Shown: positions 1-7,264, counted from the first letter of the stretch. The stretch: 22,126 nucleotides of DNA from UBA2943 sp946534895 (GCA_946534895.1 CAMNDE010000059.1:1-22126); one strand, 5' to 3'. The notes: generated by a model not told the origin, from the letters alone. Made by a program: numbers and translations.

Positions 1-256
1 TGTTGGCAGCGACTGCTTTTCCCTTTCGCAAGGCGCGGAAGACCGACAGGGCCGCAGGACAGCATAACCACCGTATACATTCTCATCTCGCAGTAGTCTG
101 CATTTGATCATCCTTCACACAAAAAATGAAACTATCGGAGCAGTTGCTTTAGGCAAAGCGGGATTATCGGCGAAAAAGTGTAATTAAGAAACATTTTTTC
201 CGACGAAAAAATGATGAATGAATACATTATTTCGTCAGAAACAGGTGGAAGATGCG
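1..256. other. Gene-free left edge
   Basis: I see no convincing gene here. All frames are short, and none has a ribosome-binding site followed by a recognisable protein. Bases 1-130 could hold the end of a gene running in from the left, but no frame is recognisable. The right part is AT-rich and contains the imperfect inverted repeat listed separately. Confidence 0.5.
202..236. repeat. Imperfect inverted repeat
   Basis: The arms GACGAAAAAATG (202-213) and CATTATTTCGTC (225-236) pair over 12 positions with one mismatch around an 11-base loop. It has no adjoining T-tract on either strand, so a terminator role is not supported. It could be an operator or a remnant. Confidence 0.4.
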
Positions 257-357
257 CTACAGCTGCGGTTTATAGAAATCATTCACACAATTCGCAGCAT
301 GATCCAGGTCTGCAGGTACGACCCGTCTCCACCTCAGCAGTTTCCTATCAAACCCAT

Positions 358-395
358 TGAAAAAGCCGAAAAGCACTGTTCCCTGCTTTTCGGCT
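358..395 (-). terminator. Intrinsic terminator, minus strand
   Basis: AGCCGAAAAGCA (364-375) and TGCTTTTCGGCT (384-395) form a perfect 12-bp stem with an 8-base loop. Read on the minus strand the stem runs directly into a T-tract (complement of 360-364). It would end transcripts arriving from the decayed genes at 495-1597. No intact gene in the window feeds into it, so it probably marks the end of a transcription unit that is now degenerate. Confidence 0.75.
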
Positions 396-414
396 GATGT
401 CTCACACTTCACTT

Positions 415-568
415 GTTCAGAGGATCGATCTGATAAGAATCTCCGGAAGGGGAAAGGAATCCGGCTGGGATGATCCGGTCCCACATTCAGCAGATCATGG
501 ATTTCCCGGATCATTCAGGTGCTGATGAATGGACCATATCTGCTCCGGCGACCTCCAGTTCTGGTCAT
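415..568. repeat. Diverged direct repeat, copy A
   Basis: This stretch aligns base by base, with scattered changes and small indels, to 1791-1950 in the same orientation. Shared blocks include TTCAGAGGATCGAT near the start, GGAATCCG in the middle, CATTCAG and TCCAGTTCTG near the end. Both copies lie to the left of a similar AAAAGCCGAAA segment on the minus-strand exit side. It appears to be an old duplication of the 3' end of a minus-strand gene. Confidence 0.6.
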
Positions 569-614
569 AGGTGGAAAATTCCCGGATGTCATTGAGCGCG
601 GCCGCCTCACGACT
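495..614 (-). pseudogene. Short coding remnant, unknown
   Basis: The minus strand is open for 39 codons here, between a stop at 615-617 and a stop at 495-497. The peptide looks protein-like (for example YDQNWRSPEQIWSIHQHLND) but has no usable start. Upstream of the stop the same frame continues for some 20 codons, from a methionine to a leucine. Part of it is mirrored in repeat copy B, where the peptide QQHLNAPG corresponds to HQHLNDPG. I do not recognise the family. It is best read as the tail of a decayed gene, though it could be chance. Confidence 0.3.
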
Positions 615-812
615 TCATAGGATGATGTCTGCAGTGCTCCGGATTCGCTTATTCGTGTCTTCAATGGGTAAAATCATTCAGACCCGACGGCTTTCCAAAT
701 ATGCGCTGCCGCAGGCCGTATTGATTGCGCAGGATTCTGCAGTATCCCGCGCAATTGTATGGTCATCCGGAACAAAGCAGACAGCGTCTCCCGGTGAATT
801 TGAAGAAACCGA

Positions 813-947
813 TCATTCTATACGGACCAGCGAGAAATCGTCGATCATTCCCCACCCGTTTGCATCAGAGAATATCTTGACTCCGATTTTTACGCTTCCC
901 CCTTCATTCCTGTATGTATAGATCCCGTCGATCTTTGCCTGATGCCA
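813..947 (-). pseudogene. C-terminal tail of a secreted protein, probably carbohydrate-binding
   Basis: In the minus frame ending at the stop at 813-815 the sequence reads WHQAKIDGIYTYRNEGGS, then a V-K-I-G-V-K-I strand, then ANGWGMIDDFSLVRIE. This pattern of alternating hydrophobic strands with a final W-G-x-(I/V/L)-D-D-F-x-L strand is typical of the last beta-strands of carbohydrate-binding or related beta-sandwich modules at the end of secreted glycosidases of Clostridia (established family pattern, recalled without a search). Only about 44 residues survive. The sequence joins directly, in another frame, to the broken Fic gene. That implies a deletion or recombination that fused two unrelated genes. 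Confidence 0.45.
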
Positions 948-1597
948 TGGTAACTTCCCTCTTCGCATTGTAATCGGCCAAAAGTGCCTTCATCCTGCCA
1001 GGCACTTCCCTGGGTCCTGCGGTTTCCCGTCCTCCGACTGCATTGGCACGGTGCTTATAATCCCCTACTGCAAACCAGGCCAGAGCAGCGCCTTCTGTAT
1101 CATGCTTTAGTATGTAATGCAGATGCTTTATGATTTCCTCTGTCAGTTCCTCTTCCGCGACATCAATCACATAGTCAATCGCCCGGAAGTGGTGAACCGT
1201 TTCCAGAATATCATCAACCGGGATACCATCGCCCGCGTCGACTGTCTGGGTCTCAAAGATCATTCTTGTCTGATCCTCTGAAAGTTTACTGCCCTCCATA
1301 TGATTGGAATTATAGGTCATCCGCACCTGAAGTTCATGATACAGGCCGCCGGAAATCCGGTTTTCTTTTTCTTCCCTTAGTATTTGAAGGATCGCATTGT
1401 CCGTTTTTTCCCTGCAAAGAGTGCTGACTTCGCATTCCAGATAAGCAGCGATCTTCTCCAGTGTCCTGCGGGAAAGTCTTTCTCCCTTCGCGATCTTTGC
1501 TACTGTACGGGATGAAATCCCCAGCTCCAATGTGAGATTCGTTCTGGTAATTCCTTTTTTTCCGAAGCTGTTCGTATAAGCCTTCGTACGAGATCAT
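945..1597 (-). pseudogene. Broken Fic-family protein gene with N-terminal HTH
   Basis: Fic enzymes transfer AMP or related groups to target proteins. Starting at the ATG at 1597, preceded by GGAGG at 1606-1610, the protein begins MISYEGLYEQLRKK. It then needs a one-base frame change at a run of seven A (minus strand, complement of 1555-1561) to continue as GITRTNLTLELGISSRTVAK, a helix-turn-helix of the XRE type. The rest has the Fic inhibition motif SNHMEG and the segment WFAVGDYK..NAVGGRETAGP typical of this family. The catalytic HPFxxGNGR motif is missing, because the frame runs at about 950 into unrelated sequence and stops at 904. The gene is therefore doubly broken: a frameshift in the homopolymer and loss of the whole active site. 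The frameshift alone could be a sequencing error; the 3' loss could not. Confidence 0.75.
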
Positions 1598-1731
1598 CCC
1601 CCGCGCCTCCTTCACAGCCTTTACTTATTGTGTCCCATTTTTAGTAGAAAGTAAAGATTGTTGACCTTTTTCCATAAAAAATGTAAAGGTTCAGGCTGTT
1701 CCAACAGAACAGAAAAGCCGAAATGCCTGTC

Positions 1732-1851
1732 TCAGTTTTTCATCACCTGTCGTAGGTAGTCATTATACGGTTTCTGGAAAACCATTCTCTTTTCAGAGGA
1801 TCGATTTGATGAGAATCTTTCCGAAAGGGGCAGGAATCCGCTCGAGATCAT
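1732..1851 (-). CDS. Tiny frame, 39 codons, doubtful
   Basis: The start ATG (1851-1849) touches the TGA (1854-1852) of the next upstream tiny frame, in the TGAATG arrangement seen in coupled genes. The peptide starts MISSGFLPLSERFSSNRSSE and is partly mirrored in copy A (FRRFLSDRSSEQ). I recognise no family. It probably reflects an ancestral coding sequence shared by the two repeats rather than a working gene. Confidence 0.15.
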   Translation of the reverse strand: MISSGFLPLSERFSSNRSSEKRMVFQKPYNDYLRQVMKN

Positions 1852-1950
1852 TCAGCCCTCATCCGGCAGATTACTGATCCCTGGAGCATTCAGATGCTGC
1901 TGAATAGATCCTGCCTGCTCGTGGTCTTCCAGTTCTGATGTTTTGGTCAT
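1791..1950. repeat. Diverged direct repeat, copy B
   Basis: This is the partner of 415-568. Together the two copies flank the Fic remnant on both sides in the same orientation, which fits either a duplication spanning the intervening DNA or insertion of that DNA into a repeated region. The terminator-like sequence next to copy A is present here only as a decayed AAAAGCCGAAATGC segment (about 1713-1726) without its pairing arm. Confidence 0.6.
1852..1950 (-). CDS. Tiny frame, 32 codons, doubtful
   Basis: This minus-strand frame begins MTKTSELEDHEQAGSIQQHL and ends at a TGA that overlaps the next tiny start. A GAAGGA sequence lies about seven bases before the ATG on the minus strand, which is a fair ribosome-binding site. 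The peptide segment SIQQHLNAPG matches SIHQHLNDPG in copy A. It could be a short leader peptide or, more likely, a remnant. Confidence 0.2.
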   Translation of the reverse strand: MTKTSELEDHEQAGSIQQHLNAPGISNLPDEG

Positions 1951-2279
1951 TCCTTTTTCCTTCAGCTATCCATATAAGTTCCAATTGCAAAAACCTGTCC
2001 TGCTGGATGTTTTACAGGAATGAAGCTGCGGCCATTTCGCTCAAGAAACAACCTGTGTCCCTATTGAGACGGATTGTGTCATCATTTTGTGCAGATTTCG
2101 GCTATGATATATTGGTAGTTTATACGCGCTGTTCTGGCTTTCCCCAGCTCAGCGCTTCTCATTTCAAAATAGGTGAAAGGATGAAGTCACCCAAAAAGCC
2201 AGATTCTTGGTCGCTATTATCTTTCGGCATCAGATTTCCCGTTCTGTCATGATTACTCTGGAAACAGGTGAAATGTATT

Positions 2280-2750
2280 ATGAAAAAGCATATTGCTGCA
2301 GCTGTACTCTTATGCGTTTTCTCTTTCTTGCTTTTCTGTCCTCCATCCGCTTCAGCTGAGAAAGGATATGAAAATATCAAGGCAGCCATAACACAGGCTC
2401 TCGGTGAAGGTGCTTCTTTTCCGGAATCATTTTTCGATGCCGAATATCCAAACAAGGAAACAGTTTCCATCCTCTTCTACACATGGAACAGCCAGGTGGC
2501 ATTATGGGGAGAAAATGAAAAGGGCATTATTGAAGGAACCATCTGGGAATCTGATCTGTGCGTTCCATTGTTCGGAGGCTATTGCGGTTCATGGGAGCAG
2601 TTGGAAGCCTCATTGGAAGACGGTTACAGCCTGAACATAATTCTCCAGGTGGAAGAAGATGGCGAATTGCTTCTTATTGATAATCTTGAAAAAGCAACGA
2701 TAATGCATCAAGCCATCCTTGGCAGTCAAAGCACCAGTAAAGAAGAGTAA
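2280..2750 (+). CDS. Small secreted protein, unknown function
   Basis: This is a 156-residue protein. I chose the ATG at 2280 because AGGTG at 2266-2270 lies nine bases upstream; a GTG at 2268 is in frame but has no such site. Residues 1 to about 26 form a clear signal peptide: two lysines, a long hydrophobic core, then SASA before the likely cleavage point. The mature part of about 130 residues is acidic and rich in aromatic residues, with a W-G-E-N-E-K-G segment and two cysteines near the middle (in LCVPLFGGYC) that could form a disulfide outside the cell. I recognise no family. It resembles in style, not in sequence, the small secreted proteins at 19101-20143. It stands alone, with decayed DNA to the left and the leader of the exopolysaccharide cluster to the right. 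Confidence 0.75.
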   Translation: MKKHIAAAVLLCVFSFLLFCPPSASAEKGYENIKAAITQALGEGASFPESFFDAEYPNKETVSILFYTWNSQVALWGENEKGIIEGTIWESDLCVPLFGGYCGSWEQLEASLEDGYSLNIILQVEEDGELLLIDNLEKATIMHQAILGSQSTSKEE

Positions 2751-2848
2751 CCCATATATGAAACCGCCTGTGACAGCCTTACTCCCAGAGACAACGATCC
2801 TGTTGGCGTGGTTCTGTTTTTCCCGCGCAAAATCATTCTTTTTGGGCA

Positions 2849-2877
2849 TGGAAATTCTCCCGAATATCCTGTATACT
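2849..2877 (+). promoter_or_regulatory. Candidate promoter of the Pel-like cluster
   Basis: TGGAAA (2849-2854) and TATACT (2872-2877) are separated by 17 bases. The -35 match to TTGACA is 4 of 6 and the -10 match to TATAAT is 5 of 6. This is the best plus-strand pair I found between 2751 and 3087, but it is a reading of two short boxes only. Confidence 0.25.
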
Positions 2878-2931
2878 GAAAGACACTGGTAATTTCATAT
2901 AGGCAAGCCCGAATTCCCCGGGACACACCTG

Positions 2932-2960
2932 ACAGATCAGCTTCGAAAAATCTGATCTGT
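2932..2960 (+). repeat. Hairpin 1 of the leader
   Basis: ACAGATCAG (2932-2940) and CTGATCTGT (2952-2960) form a perfect 9-bp stem with an 11-base loop. No T-tract follows. In RNA it would be a stable element early in the leader. Confidence 0.5.
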
Positions 2961-2995
2961 TCCACAAATGATGCGTACTGGACGCTTCATCCTGC

Positions 2996-3016
2996 TTGAA
3001 GTCTGGCAAACTTCAA
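2996..3016 (+). repeat. Hairpin 2 of the leader
   Basis: TTGAAGT (2996-3002) and ACTTCAA (3010-3016) form a perfect 7-bp stem around the loop CTGGCAA. It sits between the other two hairpins of the leader. Confidence 0.4.
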
Positions 3017-3023
3017 ACCATCA

Positions 3024-3047
3024 TCTGAAACCGCTGTCGGTTTCAGA
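3024..3047 (+). repeat. Hairpin 3 of the leader
   Basis: TCTGAAACCG (3024-3033) and CGGTTTCAGA (3038-3047) form a perfect 10-bp stem with a 4-base loop. It ends 25 bases before the ribosome-binding site of the first cluster gene. It lacks a terminal T-tract, so if it regulates it would do so through translation, RNA stability or protein binding rather than as a simple terminator. Confidence 0.5.
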
Positions 3048-3087
3048 CTGATAAAACACCCCAGCACAGATTAAAGGAGTATTGTCA

Positions 3088-4377
3088 ATGTTTGACCCGC
3101 GCAACGAATGTATGCCGGCTGACCAGCGTGAAGACCTTCAACTGAAAAGACTACGCAGCATGGTGAACTACTGTCTGACACATGTTCCCTTCTACACAGA
3201 TCTGCTGCACAAGTCAGGAATCACTTCCGGGAATGATCTCACCAGACTCTCGGATATCCATCTGATTCCGTTCACTACCAAGGAAGATCTTCAACGTCTG
3301 TATCCAGCCGGCTTTTTAGCTGTACCCATGAACCAGATTGCCAGGATTCATGCATCCTCCGGCACGGCCGGGCATCCGCTCGCCGGGTATTATACAAAGA
3401 CCGACCTTGAAACATGGCGGAAAGCAGCTGCCCGGGTACTCGCGCTCAATGGTGTCACAAAAGATGACATATTCCAGATATCTGTAGGCTATGGCATGTT
3501 TACCGGTGCACTCGGATTTCATCAAGGCGCAGAAGAAATCGGCTGCACAGTGATTCCTGCTTCCACCGGAAACACAGAACGTCAGCTTACCCTGATGCGA
3601 GATTTTGGTGTAACCGCAATTACAGCCACGCCGTCATATGCCGTTTTCCTGTCTGAAAAAATCCGTGAAGCCGGAATCCGGAATCATCTGAAGCTGAAGC
3701 GGGTTCTTCTTGGAGCAGAGCGCTGCTCTCCTTCCATGCGGCAGACGATAGAACGGAATCTGGGGGTGGAAACGGCTGACAATTACGGCATGACCGAATT
3801 CTTCGGTCCGGGATTTTCCGGAGAATGCGCCTGTCGCTGCGGACTCCATGTCACAGAAGACCTGTTTTATCCGGAAATTGTCGATTCCTCTACTGGAGAC
3901 CCGCTCCCTGACGGCCAAACCGGCGAGCTGGTGGTCACTTCTCTTCTGAGAGAGGCCATGCCTCTTCTGCGTTACCGGACACGGGATCTCACTTCACTGG
4001 ATCACAGTCCCTGTGCCTGTGGAAGAACGACCGTCCGCGTACAGGCACCAATGGGACGCACAGATGATATGTTCGTATTCAAAGGGGTCAACATTTATCC
4101 ATCCCAGATAGAATATGCCATCGGCCAGGTTCCCGGACTTTCGCCGCATTACAGGGTAACACTCAGCCGGAACGCCATGTGCCAGGACACCGCACTTCTT
4201 GAAATTGAGCGCGATCCTGATGAAATCCATCCGGATCAGGAGCTGATTCAGGAGCTCGACCACAGACTGCATGAAGTGATTTTTGCGAGATTGAATATCC
4301 GCCTGATGCGGCCCGGTGAACTGCCACGCTTTCAGGGAAAATCAAGACGCGTTGACGATCAACGCTACAGCGAATAA
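3088..4377 (+). CDS. PaaK-like acyl-CoA ligase (phenylacetate-CoA ligase family)
   Basis: This is a 429-residue member of the adenylate-forming ligase family, close in length and pattern to bacterial phenylacetate-CoA ligases, which turn an organic acid, ATP and CoA into an acyl-CoA. The ATG at 3088 lies eight bases after AAGGAG (3074-3079); the in-frame TTG at 3082 is too close to that site. Visible motifs are the nucleotide-binding SSGTAGHP (from S90), NYGMTE (from N232), a GRTDDMFVFKGVNIYPSQ hinge segment, and the C-terminal catalytic lysine in FQGKSRR (K418). Cysteine pairs CACRCG and CACG are also present. It is the first gene of the run and is followed after 17 bases by a membrane acyltransferase. 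I infer that it makes an acyl donor used to decorate the exopolysaccharide. A separate catabolic role in aromatic-acid metabolism cannot be excluded. Confidence 0.88.
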   Translation: MFDPRNECMPADQREDLQLKRLRSMVNYCLTHVPFYTDLLHKSGITSGNDLTRLSDIHLIPFTTKEDLQRLYPAGFLAVPMNQIARIHASSGTAGHPLAGYYTKTDLETWRKAAARVLALNGVTKDDIFQISVGYGMFTGALGFHQGAEEIGCTVIPASTGNTERQLTLMRDFGVTAITATPSYAVFLSEKIREAGIRNHLKLKRVLLGAERCSPSMRQTIERNLGVETADNYGMTEFFGPGFSGECACRCGLHVTEDLFYPEIVDSSTGDPLPDGQTGELVVTSLLREAMPLLRYRTRDLTSLDHSPCACGRTTVRVQAPMGRTDDMFVFKGVNIYPSQIEYAIGQVPGLSPHYRVTLSRNAMCQDTALLEIERDPDEIHPDQELIQELDHRLHEVIFARLNIRLMRPGELPRFQGKSRRVDDQRYSE

Positions 4378-4394
4378 ACAGCCGGAGGTAAAGA

Positions 4395-5438
4395 ATGCTC
4401 AAGGCAAGCAAACGAAGCCGTATCTGGTACTGGGATATTCTTCGCATAGCCGCCGTCGTCTGCCTGGTGATCCGGCATATTTCCACAGCATGCTTTGATT
4501 TTGTGGAACCGCTGGGATTTCACTGGTGGGTCTTCAACGCCTATGGTTCTCTGGTGGCCTGGATGGTCCCAGTCTATCTGATGCTGAGCGGTGCCTGGTT
4601 CCTGAACCATGAAAACCCGGTTGAAATAAACGTACTCTGGAAAAAAAATATCCTGCGAATGATGACAGCGTTCGCTGTCTGGTCAGTGCTGTATACAGTC
4701 TATAACCTTGCAACGGGTCAGGACCGAGTCACGCCTGTCCCACAGATGCTTTTCCAGGGGCACTTCCATCTCTGGTTTCTGCCCATGATTGCCGGCATTT
4801 ACATGCTGGTTCCCGCGCTGCGGCTGGCCACAGGGGATCTGAAGCACACTGCTTATCTGTTTCTGACAGCGCTCACAGTCAGTGTCGCGATTCCCATGAT
4901 GCAGGACCTTGGCTGGCTACCCGGAGAGGAAACTCTTCCCTCCCTGACCTATGCCGGCTTTCTTTCTGCACATATCTGCTTTTTTGTAGCCGGTCATCTC
5001 TTTCATCAGATGACACTTTCGCGGACACAGCGCATTGTTCTGTATACCGCCGCCATCGCTGCCACCCTTCTCATCTTTACAGGCGGATGGCTTCTCACCA
5101 TGCGTGACGGTGTCAACAACGAAGATATGCAGTCCGATGCCAACCTGCTGACCGGCCTCCAGGGAATCGCCCTATTTGTCTTTGTCAAGGAAAAATGCAG
5201 AAACGCCGTTTTCAGCGAGCAGGTGCAGCACGCCCTGAAAACCTATTCCGTCCTGACATTCGGCGTATATCTGGTGCACGTCATGCCTATCGCCTATCTG
5301 GATAAAATGGGATTTTCCGGTATGAGCCATAATCCTCTGTGGATGATTCCTCTTATGATCCTCCTGGTCGTACCTCTGAGCTTTCTGCTGACATGGCTGA
5401 TCCGGAAAATTCCCGTCATTGGAAAATGGATTACCTGA
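4395..5438 (+). CDS. Membrane O-acyltransferase (acyltransferase family 3)
   Basis: This is a 347-residue multi-spanning protein with about ten hydrophobic segments. The N-terminus WYWDILRIAAVVCLVIRHIS fits the acyltransferase-3 family (OafA/WecH type), with the D14/R17 pair and the catalytic histidine H28 in the first membrane helix. The following MVPVYLMLSGAWFL and HLWFLPMIAGIYML segments are also typical. Such enzymes move acetyl or other acyl groups from the cytoplasm onto surface glycans. The start has GGAGG (4384-4388) six bases upstream. It lies between the acyl-CoA ligase and the PelD-like gene, so it most likely acylates the Pel-like polymer. The acyl group itself cannot be read from the sequence. 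Confidence 0.85.
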   Translation: MLKASKRSRIWYWDILRIAAVVCLVIRHISTACFDFVEPLGFHWWVFNAYGSLVAWMVPVYLMLSGAWFLNHENPVEINVLWKKNILRMMTAFAVWSVLYTVYNLATGQDRVTPVPQMLFQGHFHLWFLPMIAGIYMLVPALRLATGDLKHTAYLFLTALTVSVAIPMMQDLGWLPGEETLPSLTYAGFLSAHICFFVAGHLFHQMTLSRTQRIVLYTAAIAATLLIFTGGWLLTMRDGVNNEDMQSDANLLTGLQGIALFVFVKEKCRNAVFSEQVQHALKTYSVLTFGVYLVHVMPIAYLDKMGFSGMSHNPLWMIPLMILLVVPLSFLLTWLIRKIPVIGKWIT

Positions 5439-5465
5439 ATCATATGGAACGGGGCAAGATAATCG

Positions 5466-6632
5466 ATGAAGATCTTGATATACGGAAGACTGAACAGGAA
5501 GGGCACTGAATTGGCACAGGCACTGCACGGTGCAGGCCACGATATATTCGTTATGCATCCTGACCGCTACCCGCTGGAGTTTCCCTTCCCGGAGGCAATG
5601 CGGGATATACATGCTCTGACATCAGCGGATCTGACCGGGGTCGATGCCGTGCTCTGCATGCCAGAGTCATCTGAAGCCGATCATATCGGTATTCTGGCAG
5701 AGAGGATTCTCGAATCAGACAATACACTTCCGCTGGTTCTCCTGGAAGAGCGTCCGCTGTGTTCAGGTTTTTTCCCGCGCATTTCCGCCGCAGCCAGCCT
5801 GCTCACGGCCTACACGCAGGAATATCATCTGAACGGCTGTCTTCTGTCCGTTCCAGCATTGTATGGGAACACCTTTCTTCCGGAAATGCTCGAACGTGCC
5901 GCTGCCTGCTGCATCCGCACAAACACGCTATCCTTTGACGGCAGCCCTGACATGGTCTGCAGCATGCTCCATGCAGAGGATGCCGCAGCGCTGATTCTTC
6001 ATGTCCTCTCCTCCTCTGCATCCCCTGCACCCCGCGTGTCTGTGCCCAGCGGTCAGGAATTTCTGCTCGAACAGGCAGGAAACATCTTTCAGCGCTTCTA
6101 TCCGCAAAGCGAGTGCACATGGTCCGCAAATGCACACAGTGCCGGTCCGGATCAACGGTCATCCACGCAGTTCCCCGACGGCTGGACGCCGCGTCATCAT
6201 GCGATGGAAGAGCTTCCTGACGTGCTTCAGGATGTGGACGCTCTTTTCCGACATCAGTCGGCAATGCGCAGCGTAAAGCGCAGAAACCTGTTTTTCCGCG
6301 CCATTACATTCCTGCTTGTCTTCGCCGCTGTATGGGCATATGCCCATTTCACGCACACGCATTCACCTCTTCAGTTTGTAGACCTTCGTCTCCTCTTTGT
6401 CATCTCTGCCAGTGTCATCATGGGCCGAAACTGGGGAATTGCCGCCGCTCTGCTGGCCGGTGCTTCCGGCATTACCGATCAGCTGCTTGCAGGCACAGCC
6501 TGGCATGTGCTCTTTTTCCGGCCGTCCAACTGGATTCCCTTCGCTGTGTATCTGGCTTGTGCCATTTTGTTCGGCATGTACCGGGAACAGCATCTGAACG
6601 CTGAACGCACAGAAGACCTGTATGGAGGATGA
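5466..6632 (+). CDS. PelD-like membrane protein with N-terminal degenerate epimerase domain, no cyclic-di-GMP domain
   Basis: This is a 388-residue protein. Residues 1 to about 235 look like a short NAD-dependent nucleotide-sugar epimerase fold: MKILIYGRLNRKGTELA matches the first Rossmann strand and loop, but the usual GxxGxxG is changed and no YxxxK catalytic pair is evident. Residues about 276-375 carry four membrane segments (near 276-296, 303-323, 326-345, 357-375) like the membrane part of PelD. PelD normally continues into GAF and degenerate GGDEF domains that bind cyclic-di-GMP and switch on Pel synthesis. Here the protein stops 13 residues after the last membrane helix. The stop overlaps the next start (ATGA), so this is a designed end rather than a visible frameshift. 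The ribosome-binding site is weak (GGGG 11 bases before the ATG). The PelD assignment rests on gene order and topology. Confidence 0.65.
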   Translation: MKILIYGRLNRKGTELAQALHGAGHDIFVMHPDRYPLEFPFPEAMRDIHALTSADLTGVDAVLCMPESSEADHIGILAERILESDNTLPLVLLEERPLCSGFFPRISAAASLLTAYTQEYHLNGCLLSVPALYGNTFLPEMLERAAACCIRTNTLSFDGSPDMVCSMLHAEDAAALILHVLSSSASPAPRVSVPSGQEFLLEQAGNIFQRFYPQSECTWSANAHSAGPDQRSSTQFPDGWTPRHHAMEELPDVLQDVDALFRHQSAMRSVKRRNLFFRAITFLLVFAAVWAYAHFTHTHSPLQFVDLRLLFVISASVIMGRNWGIAAALLAGASGITDQLLAGTAWHVLFFRPSNWIPFAVYLACAILFGMYREQHLNAERTEDLYGG

Positions 6633-7264
6633 ATCAATACATGCTGATCGCCGGCCTGCTCGCCATACATACCCTCCTGCTCCTGGCCTGGGTATGGAAG
6701 ATTGCCCGGGGAACATCCCGCCTGCACCTGTCCCATATTCTTTTCGCCGCCTGCCTGCCTTTTGTGGGCGAACTCTGCCTGCTTGCCTGTGAATGCGTAG
6801 CACTTCCCCGTGAGCGGCTGTACCGTTCCCTTTTTCTCCGGCCCCAGCCCTACAGGCTGTCAGATGACTGGACTCTGCCGGAGGACTGGCAGACCATCCT
6901 CTCCGGTCCTGAGGAGGAAGCACGCGCTTTTCTCCTGCTGGTCACACGGCATCGGCCGAAGGAGTGCATACAGGTTTATCAGGCAGGTCTGACTTCGGAG
7001 AACAGTGAAGTCTGCCATCTCTGTGCTTCCGCACTTCAGAAGGAACACGACCGCCATGAGGATGAAATCGCGCTTGCCGAATCCCGCCTGGCTGAGCTTC
7101 CGGGAAATGCAGGGTATGCGGAGGCACTTTTGCGTGCGCTGAAAAATTACCGCAGTTCCGGACTGCTGGATCAGGCCACCGCACAGAATATCCAGCTGCG
7201 GGAGCAGCATCTTCTGCACAGATGGCCCTCCCTTGAAGCACAGGACAGATCGGAGGCTGTGTAA
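6629..7264 (+). CDS. pelE: PelE-like membrane/TPR-type protein
   Basis: This is a 211-residue protein with two N-terminal hydrophobic segments (about 5-23 and 34-57) followed by a soluble helical part. Its region LPGNAGYAEALLRALKNYRS resembles tetratricopeptide-like helices. In Pel systems PelE is a membrane protein with TPR repeats that joins PelD and PelG in the inner-membrane complex. Pseudomonas PelE is longer, so this is a compact form. The start overlaps the preceding stop in an ATGA. GGAGG directly abuts that ATG, so translation may restart by coupling or begin at the in-frame ATG at 6641, 12 bases after GGAGG. The identification rests mainly on topology and its place between the PelD-like and PelA-like genes. 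Confidence 0.6.
   Translation: MNQYMLIAGLLAIHTLLLLAWVWKIARGTSRLHLSHILFAACLPFVGELCLLACECVALPRERLYRSLFLRPQPYRLSDDWTLPEDWQTILSGPEEEARAFLLLVTRHRPKECIQVYQAGLTSENSEVCHLCASALQKEHDRHEDEIALAESRLAELPGNAGYAEALLRALKNYRSSGLLDQATAQNIQLREQHLLHRWPSLEAQDRSEAV

Larger units (their letters stand above)
1598..2279. other. Non-coding or decayed stretch
   Basis: No intact gene of normal size is visible. On the right of the Fic remnant there is an AT-rich upstream region (about 1620-1690), then repeat copy B with two tiny minus-strand frames. From 1951 to 2265 there is unassigned sequence leading to the small secreted-protein gene. A plus-strand frame at 1938-2252 lacks a ribosome-binding site and any recognisable character. 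TATGAT at 2103-2108 resembles a -10 box, but I found no matching -35 at normal spacing. Confidence 0.5.
2751..3087. other. Leader-like intergenic region before the Pel-like cluster
   Basis: This is 337 bases without a gene. It holds a candidate promoter at 2849-2877 and three stem-loops in a row at 2932-2960, 2996-3016 and 3024-3047, followed by the ribosome-binding site AAAGGAG (3073-3079) of the first cluster gene. If the promoter is right, the cluster mRNA has a structured leader of about 200 bases. None of the hairpins is followed by a T-tract. I do not recognise a known riboswitch class. Confidence 0.45.

Noticed and set aside
1555..1561. Programmed frameshift at the A7 run of the Fic gene
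   Set aside because: A slippery run could allow frameshifting, but the gene has also lost its active site, so simple decay explains it better.
1938..2252. Plus-strand frame of 104 codons
   Set aside because: There is no ribosome-binding site, the cysteine and serine content is typical of non-coding DNA, and it overlaps repeat copy B.
2996..3047. Cyclic-di-GMP riboswitch in the leader
   Set aside because: GGCAAACTTCAAACC briefly recalls the GEMM-type core, but the flanking stems and conserved segments of that class are not present in the right order.
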